34,895 bases of DNA from Shimia litoralis (GCF_005518135.1 NZ_SULI01000027.1:1-34895), one strand, 5' to 3'; counted from the first letter of the stretch, positions 16,431-25,311 are shown. A program made the numbers and translations. The notes: a model not told the origin generated them from the letters alone.

Positions 16431-18698
16431 ATGCTGATGCGTATACCATACCGTATGGTTGGGCTGTGTTTGCTGATGCTTGCAGGATTGCTGGCGTCAA
16501 AGGCGGAGGCCCAAGATGATTTTTTGACCAGTTACAACAGTTCGAAATGGACCGGCGGATCTGTCGATAACGACGCCGACGGAGTGGCCGATTTTTGTAT
16601 CATGATCCCAAAAAACCCAAGGGATCAGGTGATGTTGATCTTGGACACCAACGAAGGATTGATGATCGGCCTGATCAACTCGCATTGGCGTATGGAAGAA
16701 CTCGGCAATACCGTTGATGTTCAATTGGTTATTCAGGGGCATTGGCAAGGTCATCTGGACGCCAGAATTTCGGATACGGATACTTTGGCGATCACGGTCG
16801 GATATGACACCGAGCTGATTGAAGCAATCAAAGCAGGAAGTGTCCTGAATGCCTATTTGTATATTGGTGATTTTACCGTGTCATTGTCTGGTACACGTGA
16901 TGCGGTCGACACGGCAAAACGCTGTTATTCCGAGCAAATCCAACCTCACCAGATTCAGACGGCACCCGTGACCTCGTCTGCGCCATCTCACTCTGGCGGT
17001 TCGGCAACATATTCTGACGGCAAGCTGGCCTATGAGTCCGCCAACTATGGCGACGCTCTAGAAATCTGGCAGCAGGCGGCGATGCAAGGCGATGCCAAAG
17101 CTATGAATGGCTTGGGCCTCATGCATCAGGGCGGCAAAGGTGTTCCCAACGATGCAGACGCGGCACTATACTGGTTCACCATGGCCGCAGATCAGGGGCT
17201 GGACGAAGCGCAATACAATCTTGCCCGCCATCATGACAACGGTTGGGGAACGGCCGTCGATTTTGATCTTGCGGCGCACTGGTATGAAAAATCTGCGTTA
17301 CAGGGCTATGACCGTGCGCAATTGTCCCTTGGGATCGCTTATATGAAAGGCCAAGGGGTAGCCAAAAATCCGCAAACGGCGCGCCATTGGTATTCTCTTG
17401 CAGCACAAAATGGGAATCGTGCCGCCCAGTTCAATCTTGGCACCTTGCTGCGCAAAGGGCTTGGAGGTGACAAAAACCCTGCCGAGGCCGTCTATTGGTA
17501 TCGCCGGTCGGCCGATCAGGGATTCGGATGGGCCCAATTGCGGCTTGGGGATGCGCTGGCACAGGGGCTTGCCGGACCTATTGACCGGATCGAAGCCTAT
17601 AAATGGTATTTGCTCGCGGTGGAAAATGGCAAAGATCAAGCCACTGAAAAGCTTGCCGAACTTGATGCCATCGTATCTCCGGCTGACCAGCAACGCGCAC
17701 GCGACTTGGTGGACGGCTGGCAAGAGGTTCCGGAACCCCAAACCCAGACAACGCAGGTGCAACCTGTCCAATTTGACGGTGTGATTGCACAACCCGCGCC
17801 TGCAAAAGAACCGGTCACCAAGAAACTGCCCGACGATCTGTTTGGCGACCTGCAACCCACACCAAAACCAACGCCTGTCCCAGCGGCAAAACCTCAAGCG
17901 GCGGGCAGAGTTGAGGGCTGCTATGATCTTGGTCAGGCACGCACCACATGCAAGGCGACCTGCAACAGCCCAGCGTTTTCCGAAACTTTTGCGACATCGC
18001 AGTTCGTGCGCAAAAACGGGGCACCAGCGGCGGTTCAATATTGCCTGAATGGCTGTCAACAAGCCGAGAGCGAGTTCACGCAGGCCTTGAACACGGTTGC
18101 AGTTCTGAAAGGGTCAAAATTCTTTTGCCCGATGCTCTATGCCGAGACCACGCAACTGGCAAAAGACAACAAAATCCCGCGCGAGCATGGCGACAAGAGT
18201 GCCCGAAAATCGCATGCAACCGGATCAACGACATTCAACGAGGCTTCACGGTTAGACGCGACGCCCGAACACCTGGCAACCCTGTCACGCGCTGCATACA
18301 CCCCCGCAGTACAGGCTCTTGTTGATCAGATGCCAACGGTGCTTGAGGGCTGTTATGATACCCAAAGCCCTGCGGCGATGGCGCATTGCAGGGCGGAATG
18401 CATTGACGATGCGAGGTTCCCCGGAACAGGGCTAACCAGTGAACAGGCCTTGGAACTGTGCAACAGCGGATGTGACAAGGCAGCGGTATTGTTCAAGGAT
18501 CAGGCCATCTGGCTGCAGGCCAAAAATGAAGACGGTCTGTCTGGGACCTTTTGCAGTGCCGTCCAGTTTACCAAAATCATACGTGACGAAGTGCGCAACG
18601 AAGCCCTTATGGATGGTCGTACCAAATATGAAGCGTCTGAAATCGTCGGAGGGATCATCTCGTATTGGAAGGGTGCTTTGATCGCTGGCGGACGATGA
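16431..18698 (+). CDS. Secreted Sel1-repeat protein with two C-terminal Cys-rich domains
   Basis: 755 residues. A signal peptide ends near residue 27 (KAEA). Residues 28-165 form an N-terminal beta-rich region of unknown type. About five Sel1-like (TPR-type) repeats cover residues 200-430, each with an A-x-Y-W-[FY]-x-x-A-A core such as DAALYWFTMAADQG and AARHWYSLAAQNG-like units. A Pro/Gln/Lys-rich linker follows (about 431-490). Two related Cys-rich domains come next, opening GCYD at about 496 and 640, with six Cys each spaced C-x9/11-C-x3-C-x26/19-C-x3-C-x23/26-C. ATG 16431 has GGAGG eight bases upstream; in-frame 16416 and 16260 starts lack this. It is first of three secreted-protein genes. 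The Cys repeats suggest disulfides in the periplasm or outside. Function unknown. Confidence 0.82.
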   Translation: MLMRIPYRMVGLCLLMLAGLLASKAEAQDDFLTSYNSSKWTGGSVDNDADGVADFCIMIPKNPRDQVMLILDTNEGLMIGLINSHWRMEELGNTVDVQLVIQGHWQGHLDARISDTDTLAITVGYDTELIEAIKAGSVLNAYLYIGDFTVSLSGTRDAVDTAKRCYSEQIQPHQIQTAPVTSSAPSHSGGSATYSDGKLAYESANYGDALEIWQQAAMQGDAKAMNGLGLMHQGGKGVPNDADAALYWFTMAADQGLDEAQYNLARHHDNGWGTAVDFDLAAHWYEKSALQGYDRAQLSLGIAYMKGQGVAKNPQTARHWYSLAAQNGNRAAQFNLGTLLRKGLGGDKNPAEAVYWYRRSADQGFGWAQLRLGDALAQGLAGPIDRIEAYKWYLLAVENGKDQATEKLAELDAIVSPADQQRARDLVDGWQEVPEPQTQTTQVQPVQFDGVIAQPAPAKEPVTKKLPDDLFGDLQPTPKPTPVPAAKPQAAGRVEGCYDLGQARTTCKATCNSPAFSETFATSQFVRKNGAPAAVQYCLNGCQQAESEFTQALNTVAVLKGSKFFCPMLYAETTQLAKDNKIPREHGDKSARKSHATGSTTFNEASRLDATPEHLATLSRAAYTPAVQALVDQMPTVLEGCYDTQSPAAMAHCRAECIDDARFPGTGLTSEQALELCNSGCDKAAVLFKDQAIWLQAKNEDGLSGTFCSAVQFTKIIRDEVRNEALMDGRTKYEASEIVGGIISYWKGALIAGGR

Positions 18699-18748
18699 GA
18701 CCTGCCCCGCAGACACAGCCCCCGTTTGGACAAAATGAGGATCATAAA

Positions 18749-19429
18749 ATGAACCATCACTTTCGCACATTCATCGCAATTGCATTGACTGTCGTCGGGT
18801 TGGCCCTGACCGCGTCGCACGTCACCGCACAAGACATAAACAACCAAAAACAGGCCGCGCAATTCATCAAAGAGCTTGAGACATTTAACAAAGGCAAGGC
18901 TGATATCAGGCGTCCGATTGCCAATATGCAAGCTCTGATGAGACAAGAGTTCAGCGCCTACAGAGAAGCGGTGAACAGTTCCGAAACCATGGAAGAAGCG
19001 GATCAAAAGTATCAGGTCAATTTGCAGGATTTCAAAGAGGCACGCGCACAGTTTGATGCCGCGATTGCCACTGCCGAGGCAATTGGGGCCAATTCGAAAT
19101 TTCCGGAAATTCAGGCGCTTGCAAACCAATATGTGGTCAGCCTCAAGAACGCACAAAGCCGGGTTAACAATATTGCTGTCGCCTTCAAGTATCACGACGC
19201 AAAGGCCCTTTTGAGTGATTGCAAGGGACTAGCGTCCGATGTTCGGGCCGTGGGCCTGCATTGGCGGGCGCAAAGGCCGGCCATCTCGGCAAAACTCAAA
19301 ACTGCTCGTGCCCATTTTAAGAGGGTCAATGAACCCGAAGTCAAAGATTGCCCTTATGAAGATGGCACCAAGCAGCACGTATTGCATTGCATTTTGGGAC
19401 AGCCCATGTCGGAAGGAACAGGAAACTAA
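18749..19429 (+). CDS. Secreted helical protein of unknown function
   Basis: 226 residues. A signal peptide (hydrophobic core TFIAIALTVVGLALT) ends near VTAQ at residue 29. The rest is rich in Lys, Glu, Gln and Ala with heptad-like spacing and no obvious domain; I expect mostly helix, possibly coiled coil (about 30-150). Three Cys occur late, in SDCKGL, KDCPY and LHCILG. ATG 18749 has TGAGGA seven bases upstream and follows the Sel1/Cys gene by 50 bases. The next gene begins two bases after its stop, so the three are very likely cotranscribed. I do not recognise the family. Confidence 0.75.
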   Translation: MNHHFRTFIAIALTVVGLALTASHVTAQDINNQKQAAQFIKELETFNKGKADIRRPIANMQALMRQEFSAYREAVNSSETMEEADQKYQVNLQDFKEARAQFDAAIATAEAIGANSKFPEIQALANQYVVSLKNAQSRVNNIAVAFKYHDAKALLSDCKGLASDVRAVGLHWRAQRPAISAKLKTARAHFKRVNEPEVKDCPYEDGTKQHVLHCILGQPMSEGTGN

Positions 19430-19431
19430 CT

Positions 19432-20370
19432 ATGTTGTATGCTTCTAAAACCGCACTCTGCTTGACACTTTCCCTCGCCGTTTTTGCCTCGGTCGCCGAC
19501 GCGCATATGCTACGTGACCGCGAGTTTGATTATCTTAGGCCTTTCATGGAACCCTTCGATGATATCGAAGACATGCTAAAGGACATTCCAGATACAACGG
19601 CCATCGGCGAAACAGCCCCAAGCGATACCGCAACCGACATTGGAAACACGGGTTCCTCGGATTCAGCACAAGGTGCCAGCGCACCCGTCGCGCCCTCACC
19701 AACGGCCGCCGTGCCCTCCCAACCTCAGCCACGTATGATCGGCGAGGCCGTGGAAATCCTGAACACCTATAACAAGGGTGGCGTCAGCCATGGCAACGCC
19801 CGCAGCCCGACATTCACTCTGACAGAGCCGATGATGTTGACGTATCTTCAGACCTATCACTGGAACGGAGGGCGTGGCACCCCTGCCCCCGGTCAGATCG
19901 GCCTAAAGGGTCAGGGCGTCTGGCAGGCCGAAGGCCGCCCCGGAATGTTCGACACCCCGAATGCCGAATGGATCGCCACACCCGAAGTGATTTTGCAGCC
20001 CGGCACCTATACGGTGGTCGACAGTTCTGCAGACACATGGGCCCATAATTCGAGCTCGAACGAGGTCGGATTTGTCGTAGTGCGCGCAGCGCCCGTGTCT
20101 GCGGCACCATCGCTGGACCCCATACTCACCGAGCGCGCGGCCCTAGAGCGACTTACGGGGATTTCCCAATTCAAAGACTGGGTACTGGCCGTACGCGCAA
20201 ACGGCAATACTGTGGTCTATGATGTGACAAACGATCCAACCGCAACCTGCGTGACGGACGCGTGCAACTGGTGTTTCCGTATGTCCGAAGACACCCCAAG
20301 CCATCGGACATATTTTGACACCTACTGTGTGGATGCGATGACCGGACGGGTTTGGTCACCCTCAGACTGA
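19432..20370 (+). CDS. Secreted protein with a putative beta-sandwich domain and Cys-rich tail
   Basis: 312 residues. Signal peptide to about residue 24 (SVADA), a low-complexity Ser/Ala/Pro/Thr linker (about 60-100), then a domain at about 103-220 containing LQTYHWNGGRGTPAPGQIGL, NAEWIATPEVILQPGTYTV and a nearby ADTWAHNS. I recall similar segments in many unannotated bacterial extracellular proteins; strand-rich and probably carbohydrate- or surface-related, but that is inference. The last 60 residues hold four Cys (CVTDACNWC, YC). The ATG at 19432 is two bases after the previous stop, so translation is probably coupled. Last gene of the operon. Confidence 0.75.
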   Translation: MLYASKTALCLTLSLAVFASVADAHMLRDREFDYLRPFMEPFDDIEDMLKDIPDTTAIGETAPSDTATDIGNTGSSDSAQGASAPVAPSPTAAVPSQPQPRMIGEAVEILNTYNKGGVSHGNARSPTFTLTEPMMLTYLQTYHWNGGRGTPAPGQIGLKGQGVWQAEGRPGMFDTPNAEWIATPEVILQPGTYTVVDSSADTWAHNSSSNEVGFVVVRAAPVSAAPSLDPILTERAALERLTGISQFKDWVLAVRANGNTVVYDVTNDPTATCVTDACNWCFRMSEDTPSHRTYFDTYCVDAMTGRVWSPSD

Positions 20371-20379
20371 TGTATCAGA

Positions 20380-20424
20380 AACGAGGTCTGGCACTGGGTC
20401 AAAACACCCCAAGCAGACCTCGTT
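20380..20424. terminator. Long hairpin after the secreted-protein operon
   Basis: AACGAGGTCT (20380-20389) pairs perfectly with AGACCTCGTT (20415-20424) across a 25-base loop that holds a further GGGT/ACCC pair. It starts nine bases after the stop of the third gene. No T run follows, so it may stabilise the 3' end or aid Rho-independent pausing and is not a classic intrinsic terminator. Confidence 0.5.
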
Positions 20425-20571
20425 CACCAACGCTGCCGCCCCCGAAATTTTACCAACACCACATGCAAGACCCAGTTCGCGTGCCGGAATATCACCTGCT
20501 CTGCGAAAAACTTGCCTTTAGGCGGGGTACCTCTACCTTAGCAGTATCCAAGTCATACATGAGGCCGCCTC

Positions 20572-21984
20572 TTGGCAATCAGCTTTTCTCTTCTCTTTGT
20601 GGTCGTTCTCGAGGCAGTGGCGGTCTATTTTGCCTATCTGGCCATTGTTGGGTCGCGCACACCACAAGGTGCGGTGGCTTGGGTCGTATTTCTGATATCC
20701 GCTCCATATTTTGCCATCGTGAGCTATTTGTTTCTGGGTCACCGTAAATTCAATGACTATGTCGTTGCGCGGCGCGCCTCTCAGCGGGTGTTGGATGGCA
20801 TGGCCCAATCTCGCAAAAGCTATCCGCCAAGAGGCGATACGCAAGACGTAGGGTATCAAGTCTTTGAGACGCTGGCCGCGTCGCCGGTGGTGTCAGGCAA
20901 TGCCATCAAAGTCTTGGTGGACGGGGCAAAGACGTTTGATGCGATATTTGATGCCCTTGAAAACGCACAGTCTTACATCCTGTTCCAGTTTTACATTATT
21001 CGCGACGATGCACTTGGCCAAGACATCCAACGGCGCCTTGTTGATGCGGCACGGCGCGGTGTCGCGGTGTATGTCTTGTATGACTCGGTCGGCAGTTCAC
21101 GGCTTCCTTGGGGTTATATCAATGTGTTGACAGATGCAGGCGTCAAAATGCTTGATACCAACGCACTTCAGGGGCCAACCAACCGATTGCGGGTAAATTT
21201 TCGAAACCACCGCAAAACCGTGATCGTGGATGGGCGTGTCGGATTTACAGGTGGCTTGAACGTTGGCGACGAGTACATGGGGCGCAATCCTGCATTTGGC
21301 CATTGGCGCGATACTCATTGCAAGGTTGAGGGGCCGATCGTATCCCAGCTCCAGTTGGTGTTTTGTGAAGATTGGCTTTGGGCGACAGAAGACGGGTTGT
21401 TTGATGACTTGTTCTGGCGCCCTGAACCTGCCCCGTCAAATTTCGACGCATTGATCATGGCCACCGGCCCCGCCGATGATTTGGACACAGGTAACCTATA
21501 TTTCTGCGCCATGATCCGTGCGGCCCGCCACCGACTTTGGATTGCCTCGCCGTATTTTGTGCCGGATGCGGACATTGTCTCTGCCCTTAAGGTTGCCGCC
21601 CTAAAGGGAATTGACGTCAGAATCCTTATTCCTGAGAAAGCCGATCACTGGGTCACATGGTTGGCATCTTTTGATTATCTGGATGAACTCCGAGAGGCCG
21701 GCGTTGTCTTTTGGCGCTATGACAACGGATTTATGCACCAAAAGGTTGCTCTGGTAGATGACAGCATCGCCGCGATCGGCACGCATAATTTGGACAACAG
21801 GTCATGTGCATTGAATTTTGAAGCCTCGGTCCTGGCCTTCGAAGAAGACGTTGCCAAGGACGTCGCAGACATGTTCAAGGCTGATTTTGCCCAATCCCGG
21901 ATCAGCACACGCACCTTGTCGGAACAGCCGCTCTGGATACGTTTAGGGGCGCCAGTGTCGCGACTGTTTGCGCCGCTCTTATAG
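20572..21984 (+). CDS. cls: Cardiolipin synthase / phospholipase D-family protein
   Basis: 470 residues. Two N-terminal membrane helices (about 3-25 and 33-55) are followed by two HKD phospholipase-D motifs: NHRKTVIVDGRVGFTGG (H-x-K-x4-D) near residue 206 and MHQKVALVDD near 390, with GTHNLDNRS after the second. This architecture is standard for ClsA-type enzymes, which join two phosphatidylglycerols or PG with another lipid at the inner membrane. The start is TTG 20572 with GAGG seven bases upstream; no ATG is placed as well. It converges on the YihY gene and overlaps it by six bases. Confidence 0.88.
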   Translation: MAISFSLLFVVVLEAVAVYFAYLAIVGSRTPQGAVAWVVFLISAPYFAIVSYLFLGHRKFNDYVVARRASQRVLDGMAQSRKSYPPRGDTQDVGYQVFETLAASPVVSGNAIKVLVDGAKTFDAIFDALENAQSYILFQFYIIRDDALGQDIQRRLVDAARRGVAVYVLYDSVGSSRLPWGYINVLTDAGVKMLDTNALQGPTNRLRVNFRNHRKTVIVDGRVGFTGGLNVGDEYMGRNPAFGHWRDTHCKVEGPIVSQLQLVFCEDWLWATEDGLFDDLFWRPEPAPSNFDALIMATGPADDLDTGNLYFCAMIRAARHRLWIASPYFVPDADIVSALKVAALKGIDVRILIPEKADHWVTWLASFDYLDELREAGVVFWRYDNGFMHQKVALVDDSIAAIGTHNLDNRSCALNFEASVLAFEEDVAKDVADMFKADFAQSRISTRTLSEQPLWIRLGAPVSRLFAPLL

Positions 21985-22833
21985 ATCCAACTTGTTCGCT
22001 TTGGCCAATCTGCCAAGACAGGCGTTATACTCTGCCCCAAAAACAAACACCGCAGCCATCAAATACATGAACACCAGCGCGGAAATGACACCTGCCAAGC
22101 CAGCATATGTGACGCTGTAGGTCGAAAAGTTGCTGATGTAGTATTCAAATACGCTTGCGATGACGTACCACAATACAAACGTCAGAATAATACCGGGCAA
22201 CAACGCACGAATAGGACGTTTTATGCCCGGCAACCATTTATGACAGGCCAACACGCCCAAAAACGATACAATCAACGTCACAACAAGGGCCACAAGCTCG
22301 TTGGGCACAACGGCAATATGCAGTTTCGGCGCCGCTTCGGACACGATGCGCATATATACAGGAATAACCAATCCGATCAGACCAGCCAGAGTGACAAATA
22401 CCGCTCCGCCAAGCGCGAATGCGAGCGACAACAACCGCTTTTTCCAAAGTGGCCGTGGATCAACCTCGTGATAGCATTCGCTGATCGCCAGACGGACGGC
22501 TTCAAACCCATTGGATGCAAAAAGCAACGTCAACAACGCCCCAAAGGTAATCGTTGATTTGTTGCTTTGCTCTAAAACGGCGCGCACTTCGGTTTCGATG
22601 GGCGCGGCAATGGCATCTGGCCAAGAGCCAAACACAACTTCCAGCAAATCACCCATATCGGCATCTGGTTGGGACATCCCCCAAGACGACAGCATCCCTG
22701 CGACAGACAATGCAAGCAAACAAAACGGAAAAATCGCAAGCATCATCGAGAGCGCGATATGGCTTGATAACACCAACCCTCCATTGGTGTTAAACCTGCG
22801 TGCGGCGTCTCTAAGGGCTTGCCAGAAAATCAA
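21979..22833 (-). CDS. YihY/virulence factor BrkB family membrane protein
   Basis: 284 residues with about six membrane helices: SHIALSMMLAIFPFCLLALSVA near the N terminus, TFGALLTLLFASNGFEAVRLAI, LAGLIGLVIPVYM, ELVALVVTLIVSFLGVLA, LLPGIILTFVLWYVIASVF and AGVISALVFMYLMAAVFVFGAEYNA. The last carries the typical GAExNA ending. YihY proteins are inner-membrane proteins of uncertain function (historically but wrongly called RNase BN). The start is TTG 22833: an in-frame stop lies two codons upstream and no ATG is available. Its last six bases overlap the end of cls. Confidence 0.85.
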   Translation of the reverse strand: MIFWQALRDAARRFNTNGGLVLSSHIALSMMLAIFPFCLLALSVAGMLSSWGMSQPDADMGDLLEVVFGSWPDAIAAPIETEVRAVLEQSNKSTITFGALLTLLFASNGFEAVRLAISECYHEVDPRPLWKKRLLSLAFALGGAVFVTLAGLIGLVIPVYMRIVSEAAPKLHIAVVPNELVALVVTLIVSFLGVLACHKWLPGIKRPIRALLPGIILTFVLWYVIASVFEYYISNFSTYSVTYAGLAGVISALVFMYLMAAVFVFGAEYNACLGRLAKANKLDL

Positions 22834-23157
22834 TGTCTATATCCATCTCAACCTATGGGCATATGGGCGGTAGTTTCGCGCAATCGTCAACCTTGTTTCT
22901 TTTGTGCGGGCGATCAGACAGAGGTGTGTCGTCATATCTCAACATTCTCGCGGCACCGCCAAAGAATACTCCGACAGACACCCCTAAATTTGGATCAACA
23001 CAAATGGCATCGCTTCACGGCGACACAGGGGCGGAGATATTTTTTTCCAAACCCCGACCATCCGCACAGGTTCCGGCCTTGACCTCTTGCGGCACTACTC
23101 ACGGATTAAGGCTGGCGCCAGCTTCGGCTGGCGTCTTTTCCCAGAAAACTGATCACA
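22834..23157. other. Gene-free stretch of 324 bases with an orphan terminator
   Basis: Both neighbours are on the minus strand. A 113-codon plus-strand frame crosses the stretch but has unlike-protein composition, no ribosome site and no similarity I recognise. The only clear structure is the hairpin at 23114-23139. A small plus-strand RNA is possible; no promoter is obvious. Confidence 0.4.
23114..23139 (+). terminator. Intrinsic terminator with UUCG tetraloop, plus-strand direction
   Basis: GGCGCCAGC and GCTGGCGTC form a 9-bp stem (one G-U) closed by a TTCG loop and followed by TTTT on the plus strand. On the minus strand, which carries both flanking genes, no T run follows. Bases 23111-23122 are also a perfect 12-bp palindrome (GCTGGCGCCAGC), so an alternative pairing exists. 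Confidence 0.65.
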
Positions 23158-24177
23158 CTAGGCAGCAGCAATAAGTCCCTGCCCCTTGCGCACCTTGAGA
23201 GGAGAGCGCCCAAACCAGCGGCGAAAGGCTTGGTTGAATGCGGTTTGATCTGAATATCCGACGGCCAATGCCAGCTCTGCAAACGGAAGATTGGTCTGCT
23301 GCACCAGAGAAAGCGATTTACGGCGCCGCTCGGTATCCAGTATTTCGCGGAAACTGACGCCAAACTGTTTAAGACGGCGTTGCAAGCTGCGTGGTTGCAT
23401 CTGAAGAGATGCCGCGACCTTGTCCTGAGACACAACACCCAAAGATAGTTGGCGCATGACTTCCAGCCGCACCGCCTCGGGAAAGTTGTTGCGATGCTCT
23501 GCGGTGACCTCGGCAAAATATCGACGGATAATCGGATGAAATGCGACGTCTGTTTTGTTGATTTTCTGATCAAGTACCGATCTGTCAAATTCAAAGGCAC
23601 AGCGTTCTGCGCCATATGTCACCCGCACCCCAAGCTCACGCGACAATGAATCCAATCGAGACACCGGTGCCGCATGAGGGACCGATGCAGAGACCAATTT
23701 CACCGGGTGCTCGGCAAGACATTGCAGGGTGATGCGGCTATTGCAGAGTGTAGCTTCGCGAAACTGACGGCACGGTGTTCCCTCTGTGCGGACATCAAAT
23801 ACGAATTCGGCCAGATTGCTCTGCGGATGTTCAATGAGCGACACACTCGCCCCGTTTGAGTGGATAAACATGTTGCGAATGATGGCATTTGACGCCGCCC
23901 GCACGGTTGTTTCCATCCGCACCGCAAGTGAAATCACACCAAGGCTTTCCAGCGCAAAGTACCGAGAGCGCTGAACGCCTAAATCCGGGATATCCCAGCG
24001 CGCAGCGCATTCTTCTAAAAACGCGATCGCATGTAGAAATTCCACTTCGGTTTCTTTTGCGCGAAAAATTCCGGCGCCAAAGCCGTATTTGTCTAACAGA
24101 GGGGTGATTTCCTGCCCATGCTTTTGCGCAATATCGTCTAAACCTTCCAAAGCAGACGCTCTGATATACATGCCCAT
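23158..24177 (-). CDS. AraC-family regulator with arabinose-binding-like N-terminal domain
   Basis: 339 residues. The N-terminal domain (about 5-190) is of the Arabinose_bd type typical of OruR/ArgR-like regulators. The C-terminal HTH_18 domain (about 235-330) shows DKVAASLQMQPRSLQRRLKQFGVSFREI, the first helix-turn-helix, and LPFAELALAVGYSDQTAFNQAFRRWFGRSPL, the second plus the AraC signature. The effector is unknown; no metabolic gene is adjacent on either strand except the divergent-free BASS gene downstream of the TRAP operon. ATG 24177 (MGMYIRA) matches where the domain usually begins; the frame continues to a GTG at 24240. The region 24200-24235 contains two GCGTAT direct repeats that could be binding sites. 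Confidence 0.83.
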   Translation of the reverse strand: MGMYIRASALEGLDDIAQKHGQEITPLLDKYGFGAGIFRAKETEVEFLHAIAFLEECAARWDIPDLGVQRSRYFALESLGVISLAVRMETTVRAASNAIIRNMFIHSNGASVSLIEHPQSNLAEFVFDVRTEGTPCRQFREATLCNSRITLQCLAEHPVKLVSASVPHAAPVSRLDSLSRELGVRVTYGAERCAFEFDRSVLDQKINKTDVAFHPIIRRYFAEVTAEHRNNFPEAVRLEVMRQLSLGVVSQDKVAASLQMQPRSLQRRLKQFGVSFREILDTERRRKSLSLVQQTNLPFAELALAVGYSDQTAFNQAFRRWFGRSPLKVRKGQGLIAAA

Positions 24178-24335
24178 AAAAAATGCGGACCTTTCAAAAT
24201 GCGTATAATATACCCTAAGCGTATCAAATTCTTGCGCCACGCCAAGGGGCTATCTTGGGAAATTCGCAAGACCCAAACACAATACAGAAAGATGTCCGTG
24301 ATCGATCACACTGTGCAACCCGCGTAATCGCCAGA

Positions 24336-24354
24336 AAAATGCGCCCTTTTGGCG
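24336..24354 (-). terminator. Weak terminator after the TRAP/symporter operon
   Basis: On the minus strand CGCC-AAAAG-GGCG is followed within two bases by TTTTT. It lies about 25 bases after the symporter stop. The stem is only four base pairs, so it is a candidate only. Confidence 0.3.
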
Positions 24355-24378
24355 TGCTGTGCCGGTCCGGTTGAGGTC

Positions 24379-25305
24379 TTAGGTTCGGTTGCCCAGAAGC
24401 GGGCGCATGACGATTGGCGTCAGATACATGGGAAACTGATAGCACCCCAGAAACAAAAGGAACTCGTCAGTATTGGTTGCGCTCGAGGCAACGAGGAAAA
24501 GTGCGACATTGCGATTTCCCGCGACCAGAGCCATCGGTCCGGCGCTTTGTTCAAATCCAAGTCGGCGCAAACCCGTATACGCAAGTACCTGCAACCCAAG
24601 GTTTGCAGCCAGTGCGATACACATCCATTTTGCAAGCATCCAAGGCGCTGACGAAATGGCGGGGGTAACGGCACTCATCAATCCAACGACGATCACAGCC
24701 AGCGCCAGTGAGGTTAGACCGTCAAGTGCCCGAACTTCTGACATACGCATTTCGGGCTGGCACCGTGCACGAAGAAAGAACGCAACAGCAACCGTTACAC
24801 TGATTGAAAGCCCAAGGCGCAATGCGGCATAGATGGCGTCCGAGAGATTTCCAAGCGCCGGTGATGCCCAAAATATGGGAAAGATTGTGAGCGGCAGGAT
24901 AAATGTGCCAAGGATGAGCAACCGAAAGGCTGGCTCGGGGGCCTGACCGATCATAACCGCCATATTCGGGCTCGCGGTCACCGAGGGCGCCGAAAGCATC
25001 AGCGTCAGCGCAATCGCAACAGGGCTCTGAGCCATGCCAAAGCACGCAAACAACGCGATACAGACCAATGGCAACGCCAGCTGGTACACCAAAACAACCC
25101 CAAGCGTGCTTAGGATGTGGTTCAGCCCATCCAATGCCGCAGGCAGCCCAACGCGATACGCCGTGAGGAACAGCAGCACCAGCACCAGCTCGCTTAGCCA
25201 AGGACGAAGCGCGACTGCGACGCCCGGCAACACAAGGCCCGCAACCAGCCCTGCCACAAGGACAAACCGCCCATAGCGTGCAAAGACCCCCAGTGCGGTA
25301 AGCAT
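24379..25305 (-). CDS. Bile acid:sodium symporter (BASS/SBF)-like membrane transporter
   Basis: 308 residues with nine to ten predicted membrane helices. The BASS hallmark regions are visible: SAPSVTASPNMAVMIG in the first unwound helix and AGNRNVALFLVAS in the pseudo-symmetric second one. The family carries organic anions, pantoate, or similar acids with sodium. ATG 25305 lies six bases after the dctM stop, so it is translated with the TRAP genes as the last gene of the operon. A secondary carrier fused in operon with a TRAP importer suggests exchange or export of a related compound; the direction cannot be told. Confidence 0.78.
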   Translation of the reverse strand: MLTALGVFARYGRFVLVAGLVAGLVLPGVAVALRPWLSELVLVLLFLTAYRVGLPAALDGLNHILSTLGVVLVYQLALPLVCIALFACFGMAQSPVAIALTLMLSAPSVTASPNMAVMIGQAPEPAFRLLILGTFILPLTIFPIFWASPALGNLSDAIYAALRLGLSISVTVAVAFFLRARCQPEMRMSEVRALDGLTSLALAVIVVGLMSAVTPAISSAPWMLAKWMCIALAANLGLQVLAYTGLRRLGFEQSAGPMALVAGNRNVALFLVASSATNTDEFLLFLGCYQFPMYLTPIVMRPLLGNRT

Positions 25306-25311
25306 CTCGGC

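Noticed and set aside
17298-18062. 254-codon minus-strand frame
   Set aside because: Antisense to Sel1 repeats; repeats open several frames on the other strand.
22833-23174. 113-codon plus-strand frame in the gene-free stretch
   Set aside because: No ribosome-binding site, runs through the terminator hairpin, and no recognisable protein features.
24200-24235. GCGTAT direct repeats upstream of the AraC gene as an operator
   Set aside because: Only six bases, two copies; mentioned in the gene entry but too weak for a feature.
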